In this document: positions 1 through 8,040 of the stretch, one piece after another
How positions within the stretch are numbered: position 1 is the stretch's first letter
Layout of the letters: the number at the start of each line of letters is the position of its first letter
Source: Thermincola ferriacetica
Lineage (GTDB): Bacteria; Bacillota; Thermincolia; Thermincolales; Thermincolaceae
Length of the DNA: 37,495 nucleotides
NCBI RefSeq assembly: GCF_001263415.1
Contig: NZ_LGTE01000027.1
Span: forward strand, 1 to 37,495
Direction: 5' to 3'
Notes under the pieces: generated by a model
Seen by the model: only the letters and a program-made list of their open reading frames with translations
What the model was told of the DNA's origin: nothing
Databases searched by the model: none
Made by a program: the position numbers and the translations under genes

Positions 1-54
1 TGTTGGTAGGCGTTGTACGGTGAAACAACCATTGCTTTAAGGAAAACAGAAGAC

Positions 55-278
55 ACCGCTATGGAGGTAAAACAATAAGTTGCGATTTGGTGGAGGGCGG
101 ATAGACAGTGTTAACGACAGTGAGGGCTTGAAATCGCTGTTTCCGGCACGGACGCCGGAAACCCGGCCACGAGTCACGGATGACGATTTGGCCGGGTTCA
201 GCGATTTCAACCGAACGGAGTCTACACTGTCTCCGCCCGTAACCTCGGAGCAACGGTTGTTTTTACCTCCATAGCGGT
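55..278. repeat. Long imperfect palindrome (multi-arm cruciform element)
   Basis: The 429 bases before tmcAL hold no convincing gene but hold a large symmetric structure. Outer arms at 55-75 and 257-278 are complementary apart from one extra T. Further in, 95-111 pairs with 224-238 with interruptions, and 128-139 pairs perfectly with 199-210. The centre carries two hairpins side by side: 140-147 with 154-161, and 162-169 with 189-196. Folded, this is a stem with two terminal arms. Short frames on both strands across it are what a palindrome produces. Function is unknown; a mobile miniature element, structured RNA or recombination site are all possible. Confidence 0.75.
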
Positions 279-429
279 TAGCGGACTTCCTGGCAAGGGT
301 TTGCAGCACAAAGCCCCCAGGTAGCGGAGGCACCCTCCTGCCCTGCCGTTACTCTGGGCAAAATTTGAGGTTTATAGTATAATTGGTTTAAATCTTGACC
401 GCATCAACCTGTAGGGAGGGTATTGCGCC

Positions 430-1677
430 ATGCGGGTAGTAGGCCTCGTTACCGAATATAACCCTTTTCATAACGGCCACCTGTTCCATCTGACGAAGGC
501 AAAAGAATTGGCCGAAGCTGAATACGCCCTTGCTGTTATGAGCGGACATTTCCTACAGCGGGGTGAACCGGCGCTGCTGGACAAATGGACCCGCGCCAGG
601 ATGGCTATAGCGGCAGGAGTCGACCTGGTACTGGAACTCCCGTATGTTTTTTCCAGCCGCAGCGCCAATGCCTTTGCTTGCGGAGCTGTAAGCATATTGC
701 ATGGTACGGGTATAGTCACCCATTTATGTTTTGGTAGTGAAGCAGGTAATATTGAACCGCTGGCCCAAATTGCCCGGCTTTACCTGCAGGAACCACCGGA
801 GCTTAGCGCGTTGATTAAAAAGCAGTTGAAATCAGGATTGATCTTACCCCTGGCCCAGACAAAAGCCCTGGCCGAATATTTGCACAGAAATAATATGGTA
901 GATCTGAAGCCGGAAATATTAAATAATCCCAACAATATTTTGGGCATCGAATACCTGCGCTGTTTAATGGCTCTAAACAGTCCCATCAAACCTTTAACAG
1001 TGCAAAGGATTGCTGCCGGGTATCACGACAGAAAATTCCGGGGCAGTTTTGCCAGCGCCACCGGCATTAGGGAGTTTTTGTTCACAAACCGGGATATTGA
1101 CAGTTTAAAAGACGTAATGCCGTCAACATCGCTGAAGATTCTAAAGGAAGAATTAAGCAAGGGGTATGGTCCCGTTAGCTGGGAAAACTTTTTTCCAATT
1201 CTGTTATATTGCTTAAGAACAGCGGATCCTGCCTGGTTAACCAATATTCTCGATATAACTGAGGGGCTGGAAAACAGAGTTTTAAGTTTGTTGGGGGAAG
1301 CAGCCTCTTTCCGGTCACTGGTAGAAAAAATCAAAACAAAAAGGTATACCTGGACAAGGATTCAGAGGGTGTTAAACTATATCCTGATGGAATATACCAA
1401 AGAGGATGCAGCATATTTTGACGAAAAAGGTCCCCAGTATATTAGGGTCCTTGCTGTTTCCGAAAAAGGCAGGTTGCTGCTGGCAAAAATGCGAAAAAAA
1501 GCGGCCCTGCCCCTCATTACCAGAGTAGCTCCTGCTTACAAAAAGGGCACGGCCTTGATGAAACGCATGTTGGATTACGACATCAAATCTTCAGACATAT
1601 ATACCCTTGGTTACGGAAATGCTGCAAAATTTGTAAAGGGCAGGGATTTTGTAACGGGTCCAATAGTGGTAAAATAA
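430..1677 (+). CDS. tmcAL: tRNA(Met) cytidine acetate ligase TmcAL (YlbM family)
   Basis: This is a cytoplasmic enzyme that uses ATP and acetate to make N4-acetylcytidine at the wobble position of elongator tRNA-Met. The N-terminus (GLVTEYNPFHNGH) carries the nucleotidyltransferase-fold HxGH-type ATP site. SGHFLQRGEPALLDKW and LELPYVFSSRSANAFA are further family blocks. The 415-residue length matches the Bacillus YlbM size. The ATG start has a GGGAGGG Shine-Dalgarno at 414-420, nine bases upstream, and a TATAAT at 378-383 may be its -10 element, without a clear -35. ylbJ follows on the same strand after 60 bases. The family assignment is firm; the function is from the family. Confidence 0.93.
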   Translation: MRVVGLVTEYNPFHNGHLFHLTKAKELAEAEYALAVMSGHFLQRGEPALLDKWTRARMAIAAGVDLVLELPYVFSSRSANAFACGAVSILHGTGIVTHLCFGSEAGNIEPLAQIARLYLQEPPELSALIKKQLKSGLILPLAQTKALAEYLHRNNMVDLKPEILNNPNNILGIEYLRCLMALNSPIKPLTVQRIAAGYHDRKFRGSFASATGIREFLFTNRDIDSLKDVMPSTSLKILKEELSKGYGPVSWENFFPILLYCLRTADPAWLTNILDITEGLENRVLSLLGEAASFRSLVEKIKTKRYTWTRIQRVLNYILMEYTKEDAAYFDEKGPQYIRVLAVSEKGRLLLAKMRKKAALPLITRVAPAYKKGTALMKRMLDYDIKSSDIYTLGYGNAAKFVKGRDFVTGPIVVK

Positions 1678-1737
1678 AGGAATACTCCCGCGGGCGCCTT
1701 TATATAATGGTATTAGTTTAAGCGCCGAGGTGCTGCC

Positions 1738-3030
1738 ATGATTGTTACCGCTTCTCTGGCTACCTGTATCACCCTGTTTTTCGCCAAATCTTTTACCAAA
1801 TCGGAAATAAAAGCTCGCCAGTTCTCACGCTACTTTTGGACGGCCTGCGTTATCTTTTTTATCGCCAGCATGGTAACTTACCCCAAGGAGGTTTACGAAG
1901 CCTCCGTACGCGGGCTAAAGGCCTGGTGGGATATAGTTTTCCCTGCCCTGCTGCCCTTTTTCATCGGCGCCGAACTTTTGATGGGGTTTGGCCTTGTCAG
2001 GTTCATGGGAGTTCTTTTAGAGCCTGTTATGCGCCCTCTTTTTAATGTACCCGGCTCAGGTTCCCTGGTAACGGCTATCGGGTATACTTCCGGTTTCCCT
2101 ATCAGTTCTTTTGTTACGGCTAAATTACGTAAAGAAGGGTTATGTACCAGGGGCGAAGCGGAGCGCCTCATGTCCTTCACCAACAACGCATCTCCCCTCT
2201 TCATGCTGGTAGCTGTATCCGTGGGTATGTTTAATAACCCTTCTTTGGGCATCCTATTAGCTACTACCCACTACCTGGCCAACCTTACCGTTGGTCTGGG
2301 GTTGCGCGCCTATTCCCGGAAAGAGCGGGAAACAACACCCTTCTATCCTTCTTCTGAACATCTTTTGAAAAGAGCCTTCCGGGAACTAAAAAAAGCCCAG
2401 GCCGAAGACACTCGCCCTTTCGGCAAACTCCTGGGAGACGCCATCGCCACCTCTGCAGACAAACTGCTCGTCATCGGGGGTTTCGTCATCATTTTTTCCA
2501 TTCTTATCAGTGTCTTAAAAGAAATCGGCTTTATGGGGTTATTGATTTCTGCTCTGAACTTTTTGTTTTCGCCCTTCGGCATCCACCCGGCCGCTTCCGC
2601 AGCCCTGGCGCAAGGGTTATTTGAAATTACCCTTGGCTGTAAAGCAGCCAGTGAATCGGCGGCACCCTTCATTCAGCAGATTACCGTAACCAGCGCCATC
2701 CTGGCCTGGAGCGGCCTGTCGGTACATGCCCAGGTAGCGAGCATGGTCAGCGATACCGACATAAGAATGCTGCCCTTTCTCATAGCCCGGTTTTTCCATG
2801 CCCTTATTGCCGCCGCTTATACTTACATTGTCATCTCCACTAACCTTTTTCCCATACATCAGGTTCAGCCTTCTTTCAAGCCATTGGACGCTGCCCTCCC
2901 TGTTTCCTGGCTGGGAGTATTCTATTCATCTTTAAAGTGGGGAACATTCGCCCTGCTGTCCTTAATTATCGTAGGCATTGCCTTCTCTATCCTTCGCTCG
3001 GTAAGGCTCTATCGGTTCAAGTACAGGTGA
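1738..3030 (+). CDS. ylbJ: Sporulation integral membrane protein YlbJ
   Basis: This is a polytopic inner-membrane protein of 430 residues with about eight to ten hydrophobic segments. It has the nucleoside-recognition (Gate)-like pattern seen in YlbJ: FPALLPFFIGAELLMGFG near residue 65 and SGFPISSFVTAKLRKEG near 117. In Bacillus ylbJ is made in the mother cell and is needed for normal spores; its substrate is not settled. It lies 60 bases after tmcAL, an arrangement I recall from other spore-forming Firmicutes. A TATAAT-like sequence at 1703-1708 lies in the gap, but no clear sigma-E promoter was found. The ATG has a modest GAGGTG site. Confidence 0.9.
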   Translation: MIVTASLATCITLFFAKSFTKSEIKARQFSRYFWTACVIFFIASMVTYPKEVYEASVRGLKAWWDIVFPALLPFFIGAELLMGFGLVRFMGVLLEPVMRPLFNVPGSGSLVTAIGYTSGFPISSFVTAKLRKEGLCTRGEAERLMSFTNNASPLFMLVAVSVGMFNNPSLGILLATTHYLANLTVGLGLRAYSRKERETTPFYPSSEHLLKRAFRELKKAQAEDTRPFGKLLGDAIATSADKLLVIGGFVIIFSILISVLKEIGFMGLLISALNFLFSPFGIHPAASAALAQGLFEITLGCKAASESAAPFIQQITVTSAILAWSGLSVHAQVASMVSDTDIRMLPFLIARFFHALIAAAYTYIVISTNLFPIHQVQPSFKPLDAALPVSWLGVFYSSLKWGTFALLSLIIVGIAFSILRSVRLYRFKYR

Positions 3031-3037
3031 GGCAATC

Positions 3038-3131
3038 GTTGCTCCGTAGCCATAGCTGCCGCTGGATGGTGCAATAACCGTTGTACCGTAGCCATAGCTG
3101 CCCGCAGCTTCGGCGCAACGGTTGTTGCACC
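3038..3131. repeat. Tandem and inverted repeat after ylbJ
   Basis: About 23 bases beginning CGTTGCTCCGTAGCC recur 42 bases later with small changes (3038-3061 and 3080-3104). The second copy lies inside a hairpin whose 16-base arms, 3068-3083 and 3116-3131, pair with one mismatch. The 12-mer GCAACGGTTGTT at 3115-3126 also occurs at 250-261 in the palindromic element before tmcAL, so the two elements look related and bracket tmcAL-ylbJ. The rest of the 3031-3513 gap holds a terminator near 3180, a short plus-strand fragment near 3410-3500 that reads like decayed coding sequence, and no gene I can support. Confidence 0.65.
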
Positions 3132-3170
3132 GTTTGCCTCCGACCGGCGAATAGCAAATGTTACATAATA

Positions 3171-3192
3171 AAAAAATGGCTATACCTAGCCA
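3171..3192 (-). terminator. Intrinsic terminator, minus direction
   Basis: Read on the minus strand, a six-base-pair stem (TGGCTA/TAGCCA) with a GGTA loop is followed by a run of U. It lies about 320 bases beyond the coiled-coil gene and probably ends the rsmD-coaD operon transcript. Confidence 0.6.
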
Positions 3193-3513
3193 CTTTGCCT
3201 TGTTTTATTGACTTACGACAATCTTTTTTAATAAAAGTATATCCATTTCATGTTTGTCTAGGCCTGTCCACGGCTTCGTTCAATTTTACCTCTTGCTCTG
3301 TATTACGTGCTACTTGTTCATATAGAGTATCTAATTTTCGGTTTCCACATTACATACCTTGCCCCTAAAAAACATTATAGGGCCTTTAGAGCCAAAACTT
3401 CAGCAATAAAACGCAAAGGAACCAAGGTACGCTTGTTTACCAGAGAAGGCTGGGTAGATAAAAACAGCAACGGCTTAATTGGCTTTGGCTACCCTGTAAA
3501 CAGCTTTGCTTGC

Positions 3514-4002
3514 CTAGGCGCTTTCCCTGGCCCCCTGTTCCTTTTCTGCCTGTTTCTGGGGCTGGGCCTGGAGTTCTGCCCGGCCAGACCTTACCTGCAG
3601 CAGGCTTTTTTCCAATATTTCCTCCACGTGTTTCAGCAGGTCATCAGAATACTGGTAAGCTCCTATCTTTATTTCCCTGGCTACCGCATTGGTTTGCTCT
3701 ACGATTGCCTGGGCCTGTTCCTGTGCTTGCTTGACAATCTCATCCTGGCCGGCCATTTTGGCAATTTCCTCTTTCGCCTCTTTGATAATTCGCTGCGCTT
3801 CCAATTTAGCTTCTTCCAGAATTTTTTCGCGCTCTAACACTATTGCCTTGGCTTGCCGCATTTCTTCCGGCAGGGAGGTACGGATGTGGTCGATCATATC
3901 CAAAATCAACTCATCATCTACCAGCACCTTACCGACCAATGGAAGTTTTGTGCTTTCCTCGATAACTTCCTCCAACTCATTTAAAACGTCAAGGATATCC
4001 AT
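3514..4002 (-). CDS. Coiled-coil protein resembling V/F-type ATPase stalk subunits
   Basis: This is a soluble, highly charged protein of 162 residues. Residues about 45-140 are almost continuous alpha-helical coiled coil rich in Ala, Glu, Lys and Gln (for example EEAKLEAQRIIKEAKEEIAK), like the b or E/H stalk subunits of rotary ATPases. No membrane segment and no catalytic motif are visible. Similar proteins next to coaD in Clostridia are usually annotated just as ATPase; I see no evidence that it belongs to an ATP synthase, since no other subunit gene is near. A GGGGGAG site sits six bases before the ATG. It is the last gene of the rsmD-coaD operon. Function unknown; a role in division or envelope organisation is possible but unproven. 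Confidence 0.75.
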   Translation of the reverse strand: MDILDVLNELEEVIEESTKLPLVGKVLVDDELILDMIDHIRTSLPEEMRQAKAIVLEREKILEEAKLEAQRIIKEAKEEIAKMAGQDEIVKQAQEQAQAIVEQTNAVAREIKIGAYQYSDDLLKHVEEILEKSLLQVRSGRAELQAQPQKQAEKEQGARESA

Positions 4003-4026
4003 CTTCTACTCCCCCTAAAGTATTAT

Positions 4027-4506
4027 TTATCGGGTAAATTTTTCTCGTAAGCGTTTCTCTACAAAAGGCGGGACAAAATCCCGTACGCAACCGCCATAAG
4101 CCGCTAATTCCCTGACTACACTTGAGCTGAGAAATGAAAAGTTAGGCTGGGTCATAAGGAAAACTGTTTCAATGCCTGGCTTTAGTTTCTTATTTGTCAA
4201 AGCCATCTGAAATTCGTTTTCAAAGTCCGAGATTGCTCGCAGACCTCTGATTATGGCGTGGGCTCCTTTCCGTTCCGCATAATCGACAGTTAAACCATAA
4301 AAGGAATCAACCTCTACGTTTGCATAACCGTGTAACACAGTATTAAGCATGTCCACTCGTTCTTCTATGGTGAACAGAGGCTGCTTCCGCGAATTTTTCG
4401 AAACGGCAACGATAACTTTGTCAAAAAATCGTGAAGCCCTTTCAATAATGTCCATATGACCGTATGTAATAGGATCAAAACTTCCCGGATATATTCCTAT
4501 TTTCAC
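4027..4506 (-). CDS. coaD: Pantetheine-phosphate adenylyltransferase CoaD
   Basis: CoaD transfers AMP from ATP to 4'-phosphopantetheine, the penultimate step of coenzyme A synthesis, in the cytoplasm. The nucleotidyltransferase HxGH motif is seen in GIYPGSFDPITYGHMDII at the N-terminus, and the second signature in the FSFLSSSVVRELA stretch, with IIRGLRAISDFENEFQ between. The longest frame starts at a TTG at 4524, but a GGAGGAGG lies inside it, eight bases before a GTG at 4506. That start gives 159 residues and aligns with known CoaD N-termini, so I chose it. It follows rsmD after about 31 bases, a common Firmicute pairing. Confidence 0.95.
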   Translation of the reverse strand: MKIGIYPGSFDPITYGHMDIIERASRFFDKVIVAVSKNSRKQPLFTIEERVDMLNTVLHGYANVEVDSFYGLTVDYAERKGAHAIIRGLRAISDFENEFQMALTNKKLKPGIETVFLMTQPNFSFLSSSVVRELAAYGGCVRDFVPPFVEKRLREKFTR

Positions 4507-4537
4507 TCCCGACGCCTCCTCCAATGCTCGTCCACCG

Positions 4538-5095
4538 TCACCATTTCGTTACCCCGTAGAAATTCAAAGCAATATTACCATATTTTTCGGTCCTGTATTT
4601 CTGCAGGCGCAGGACTCTCTCAGGAAGCTGATCCAGGGTACTGCTTTCTACGACTACGATACCGTCAGGTTTTATCAAATCAAATCGGCATATATTTTCC
4701 AAAGTGGAACGTTCAAAGTACTGTAGATAAGGCGGGTCCGCAAAAATTATATCAAACTTTTTTTGCCTTTTACCAAGTAAAGATAACGCGCGTTGCACAT
4801 CCTGCCGGTAGACTTCCCCAAAATCTGCTAACCCGGTATGTGCAAGATTCTCCAAAATAACTTTATATACACGGACATCCTTTTCAATAAAAACAGCTTC
4901 ACTGGCTCCCCTACTGAGAGCTTCGATGCCAATGCTTCCTGTTCCTGCAAACAAATCCAAAAAAACTGAATTAATTACTTTTTCGCCCAGAATATTAAAC
5001 AACGATTCTTTTACCCGGTCAGTCGTTGGCCTGGTATTCATCCCTCTAGGCGCCTTTAACTTACGTCCTTTGGCAATTCCGGTAATTACACGCAA
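4538..5095 (-). CDS. rsmD: 16S rRNA (guanine(966)-N2)-methyltransferase RsmD
   Basis: RsmD methylates G966 of 16S rRNA on the assembled small subunit using S-adenosylmethionine. The SAM-binding motif LDLFAGTGSIGIEALSRG and the amino-methyltransferase motif FADPPY are clear. The longest frame opens at an ATG at 5185, but that lies upstream of a likely -10 element (TATAAT, complement of 5142-5147), and its first 30 residues are unlike the family. I place the start at TTG 5095, giving the usual RVITGIAKGRKL beginning and 185 residues. An AAAGGA lies four bases ahead. It is the first gene of the rsmD-coaD-coiled-coil operon. Confidence 0.92.
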   Translation of the reverse strand: MRVITGIAKGRKLKAPRGMNTRPTTDRVKESLFNILGEKVINSVFLDLFAGTGSIGIEALSRGASEAVFIEKDVRVYKVILENLAHTGLADFGEVYRQDVQRALSLLGKRQKKFDIIFADPPYLQYFERSTLENICRFDLIKPDGIVVVESSTLDQLPERVLRLQKYRTEKYGNIALNFYGVTKW

Positions 5096-5230
5096 AGAAT
5101 CCTTTACACTCCCAAAATAGCAAATGTCAGAATAATATAAGATTATAACATAAATCTCCAAAAAAATCGAATTATTTATAACCAAAAATATCTGCTAAAG
5201 CCCGTATAAAAAGCCAAAATTTTGTTAAAC

Positions 5231-5357
5231 TACAAATAAATACTCATGTAAACCTGGAGGCAGGAGCTTCCCTCCCCCATTAGCAGCTCTTCCTCCGGTT
5301 TCTCCTCTCCCACCCACCGGAACGGTAAAAATGCTTCCGGTGGGTTAATTAATGAGT
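5231..5357. other. Structured intergenic region between rsmD and the glycosyltransferase
   Basis: The 391-base gap 5096-5486 has no gene. ACTCAT near 5231 and ATGAGT near 5352 can close a domain. Inside lies a perfect 10-base-pair hairpin, 5313-5322 with 5335-5344, with no U-run on either side and so not a standard terminator. A pyrimidine-rich stretch precedes it, and a weaker GGAGG/CCTCC pairing lies further left. It could be a leader RNA or a DNA-level signal; I do not recognise it. Confidence 0.35.
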
Positions 5358-5401
5358 TCATCACTTTTGTACATTTTTTCACAAATTTCTCGGTAATCCC
5401 C

Positions 5402-5430
5402 TTTACAGGGCACTCAAGATGTAATATTAT
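5402..5430 (+). promoter_or_regulatory. Sigma-A-type promoter for the glycosyltransferase operon
   Basis: TTTACA at 5402-5407 and TATTAT at 5425-5430 are separated by 17 bases, each one mismatch from consensus. Transcription would start near 5437, leaving a leader of about 50 bases before the TTG at 5487. Confidence 0.55.
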
Positions 5431-5486
5431 AGAGTAGATGAATTTTGACGATAACCAATTATGCCTGTTTTGGAGGGAACAACTCC

Positions 5487-6662
5487 TTGGCCTCGACAGA
5501 AATCAACAATCGACATATTATATGTATCTCATCCGTGGACTGGGATCCACTTTGGACCCGCAAACAGCAGGTAATGTCGAGATTACCTGAAAGTAATACT
5601 ATTCTATACGTCGAGCCCCCAATAACTTTATTATCCCCTTTTAAAGACCCTTCCATGTGGTCCAAATGGCGGGCTTGGTTTAAGGGTATCCGACCTTTGC
5701 CGGCACAAAAAAATATTTTTCTTTATTCTCCACCTGTGACCCTTCCTTTTGGGAACAAGTCCAGGTTGATTAACCGGATTAACCAGTGGTGGATTTCTTT
5801 ATTTTTAAAAAGAGTCATTTCTAAGCTGCGGATCAGAAATCCCATTCTCTGGACCTATATGCCCAATACGGCTGATTTATTAAATTACATAGAGCATGAC
5901 CTCCTCGTTTACGACTGCGTAGACGAACATTCAGAGTACACCGGTCTTATTAATAAACAGGTTATGATTGATATGGAACGAGACCTGATGGCCGAGTGCG
6001 ACATCGTATTTGTAACTGCCCCAGGCCTTTATGAGGATAAAAAGGCCTTTGCCAAAAACATTTACTATTTGCCGAATGCTGCGAATGTAGAGCATTTCAA
6101 TAAAGCCCTGGCGCCGGAAACAAAAATACCGCCGGACATCCGGAATATCCCCAAACCGATAGTGGGTTTTGTGGGTGTTATCCAGGACTGGATAGACCTG
6201 GATCTGATAAAGGCCATAGCCGTAAGATATCCCGAGTGGTCTGTAGTGTTGGTTGGCCCTGTTGGCGTAGGGGTCGATATTTCAGGCTTAGCTGCCCTGC
6301 CGAATGTTTATCTGCTGGGGCGTAAAGACATCAAAGATTTACCGGGATACCTAAAAGCCTTCGATTTATGTATCAACCCATTTAAATTAAACGCATTAAC
6401 AGACAAAGTCAGCCCGCTGAAATTTTATGAATACCTTGCTTCCGGCAAACCCATTGTCTCCGTGGATATGCCAGGGGTTCGTGAATTTTCTGATATAATC
6501 TACATAGCCCATAACAAAGAGGAATTTGTTGACTTTGTAAAAATGGCTATAAATACAGAAGATGAAGGTAAACAAAAGAAAAGGCTGGCCGCGGCAGCCC
6601 GGAATTCATGGGAAAGCCGCGTCAGGTTTATGATGGAGAAAATTAACCTTTGTTTTAAATAA
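5487..6662 (+). CDS. Glycosyltransferase, GT-B fold (TuaH/GT1-GT4-like)
   Basis: This is probably a cytoplasmic sugar transferase for a surface polysaccharide. The C-terminal half shows the GT-B nucleotide-sugar site pattern: PKPIVGFVGVIQDWIDLDLI, VYLLGRKDIKDLPGYLKAFD and VSPLKFYEYLASGKPIVS. The acidic-residue motif near KFYEYLASG is typical of GT1/GT4 enzymes. The longest frame starts at a TTG at 5445, but a GGAGGG at 5472-5477 sits nine bases before a second TTG at 5487, my chosen start, giving 391 residues. The UDP-sugar dehydrogenase follows after 30 bases, so the pair likely builds an acidic glycan. Donor and acceptor cannot be told from sequence. Confidence 0.82.
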   Translation: MASTEINNRHIICISSVDWDPLWTRKQQVMSRLPESNTILYVEPPITLLSPFKDPSMWSKWRAWFKGIRPLPAQKNIFLYSPPVTLPFGNKSRLINRINQWWISLFLKRVISKLRIRNPILWTYMPNTADLLNYIEHDLLVYDCVDEHSEYTGLINKQVMIDMERDLMAECDIVFVTAPGLYEDKKAFAKNIYYLPNAANVEHFNKALAPETKIPPDIRNIPKPIVGFVGVIQDWIDLDLIKAIAVRYPEWSVVLVGPVGVGVDISGLAALPNVYLLGRKDIKDLPGYLKAFDLCINPFKLNALTDKVSPLKFYEYLASGKPIVSVDMPGVREFSDIIYIAHNKEEFVDFVKMAINTEDEGKQKKRLAAAARNSWESRVRFMMEKINLCFK

Positions 6663-6691
6663 TTTCCTAATCTTTAAAAGGAGGAATTGTC

Positions 6692-8002
6692 GTGTCCAAC
6701 AGTTCTAAAAATGTGAAGGTGGCAATTTTCGGATTGGGTTTTGTGGGCCTCCCTCTGGCGCTAAGCTATGCCCTTAGAGGCTGCGAGGTTATCGGCGTCG
6801 ACGTAGACCCACACCTGGTTGACCAGCTCAACAACGGTATTACACATCATCTGGAAAAATACCACGATATACCAATTCAGCAAGTACTGAAGGATATGCT
6901 TGCTGCCAAAAGGTTCAGCGCCACTTTGGATGCCGGGCATGCCCTGAAAGAATGCAATAACTTTATTTTGACCATTGGCATCCCCGTAACAGATAAAGGC
7001 CATGATTTCAGTCACGTGGAATCCTGTTCACGCGCTGTTGCATCCGGCCTGAAACCCGGCGACCTGGTTATTGTTCGCAGCACCCTCATTCCGGGAATGA
7101 CCCGTAATTTCGTAAAACCCATTTTGGAAGAATCAGGTCTCAAGGCCGGGGAAGACTTCTATTTGGCCTATTCCTCAGAACGAATTGCCGAAGGCAAGGC
7201 CTTTGACGAGTTTGAAAACATGCCTACTCTGGTTAGCGGTATCAACGAAGCCAGCTTACAAAAAGCCATGGAATTGATGAGTATAGTAACCAAGGCAGAA
7301 CTGGTGCCGGCAAGTTCTTTCGAAGTAGTTGAATCAGCCAAAGTTATGGAAAACATCTCCCGTGATGTCAACATTGCCATGGTTAACGAGTTTGCGCGCT
7401 TTACCAAGGCCCTGGGCATTGATATCTTTGAAGTGATTAAAGTTGCCAATACCCATAAACGGGTAAAGCTATTAATTCCGGGCCCCGGTGTGGGAGGTTA
7501 TTGTATTCCCAACGCCCTTCATTACCTGGCGCCAAAAGCTGACGAGTTAGGCGTACCTTTGAAGCTTCTCAGAACCGCCAGAAAAATAAATGAGGAAGTT
7601 CCGGCTTTTGTGGCCAGTCTGGTAACAAAAAACCTGCCTGTACCACCCAGTAAGGCCAAAGTGGCAGCCCTGGGTATCGCCATGAAGGATTATTCCAGCG
7701 ACGACAGGCAAAGCCCGGCCCTTGACGTAATTAAGATACTGCTCAATTCCGGCATAAAAGTTGCTGCTTTTGACCCCGCTGTACCGTCAAAACATGCTTT
7801 TCAGGTGGATTCCCTGGAAGCTGCCGTCAAGGATGCCCATGGTATCATCGTACTGGCCAAACAAAACGGCATCGGATACAATAACTTTAAGCTCTTCAAC
7901 GAGCTGATGAGTAAAGTGGGCACACCCTTTATAGTCGATACGAAAAACCTGTATAACCGCGACGAAGTTGAGGCCGCCGGCTTCAAATTAGAATCCTTAT
8001 AG
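6692..8002 (+). CDS. Nucleotide sugar dehydrogenase (UDP-ManNAc dehydrogenase/WecC-like)
   Basis: This is an NAD-dependent enzyme that oxidises C6 of a UDP-hexose or UDP-HexNAc to the uronic acid in two steps. The Rossmann motif VAIFGLGFVGLPLA opens the protein. The catalytic cysteine lies in GPGVGGYCIPNALHYL, where most relatives have His before Cys. VMENISRDVNIAMVNEFARF resembles WecC/TviB-type UDP-HexNAc dehydrogenases more than UDP-glucose dehydrogenase, so the substrate is likely a UDP-HexNAc, though this is inference. The 436-residue length is normal. It starts at GTG with AAAGGAGG eight bases upstream. It is co-transcribed with the glycosyltransferase and ends at a shared terminator. 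Confidence 0.88.
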   Translation: MSNSSKNVKVAIFGLGFVGLPLALSYALRGCEVIGVDVDPHLVDQLNNGITHHLEKYHDIPIQQVLKDMLAAKRFSATLDAGHALKECNNFILTIGIPVTDKGHDFSHVESCSRAVASGLKPGDLVIVRSTLIPGMTRNFVKPILEESGLKAGEDFYLAYSSERIAEGKAFDEFENMPTLVSGINEASLQKAMELMSIVTKAELVPASSFEVVESAKVMENISRDVNIAMVNEFARFTKALGIDIFEVIKVANTHKRVKLLIPGPGVGGYCIPNALHYLAPKADELGVPLKLLRTARKINEEVPAFVASLVTKNLPVPPSKAKVAALGIAMKDYSSDDRQSPALDVIKILLNSGIKVAAFDPAVPSKHAFQVDSLEAAVKDAHGIIVLAKQNGIGYNNFKLFNELMSKVGTPFIVDTKNLYNRDEVEAAGFKLESL

Positions 8003-8006
8003 ACCA

Positions 8007-8040
8007 AAAACTTCACCGGCTGTTAAACCGGTGAAGTTTT
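8007..8040. terminator. Bidirectional terminator between the UDP-sugar dehydrogenase and nhaA
   Basis: A perfect 13-base-pair stem (8007-8019 with 8028-8040) is followed by T on the right and, read on the minus strand, by U on the left. The convergent genes share it, and the nhaA stop codon lies in its loop. Confidence 0.85.

Noticed and set aside
37-333. Overlapping short reading frames on both strands before tmcAL
   Set aside because: They arise from the large palindrome, have no ribosome site and no recognisable protein.
3248-3349. A Spo0E-like short minus-strand frame (LDTLYEQVARNTEQEV)
   Set aside because: It lacks a start codon and ribosome site, is followed by a stop too early, and the resemblance is weak.
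3307-3837. A 176-residue plus-strand frame
   Set aside because: Most of it is antisense to the coiled-coil gene, whose own frame, ribosome site and composition are convincing.
4507-4524. Longer CoaD start at TTG
   Set aside because: The ribosome site lies inside these codons, so the GTG at 4506 fits better.
5096-5185. Longer RsmD start at ATG 5185
   Set aside because: It lies upstream of a likely -10 element and adds 30 residues foreign to the family.
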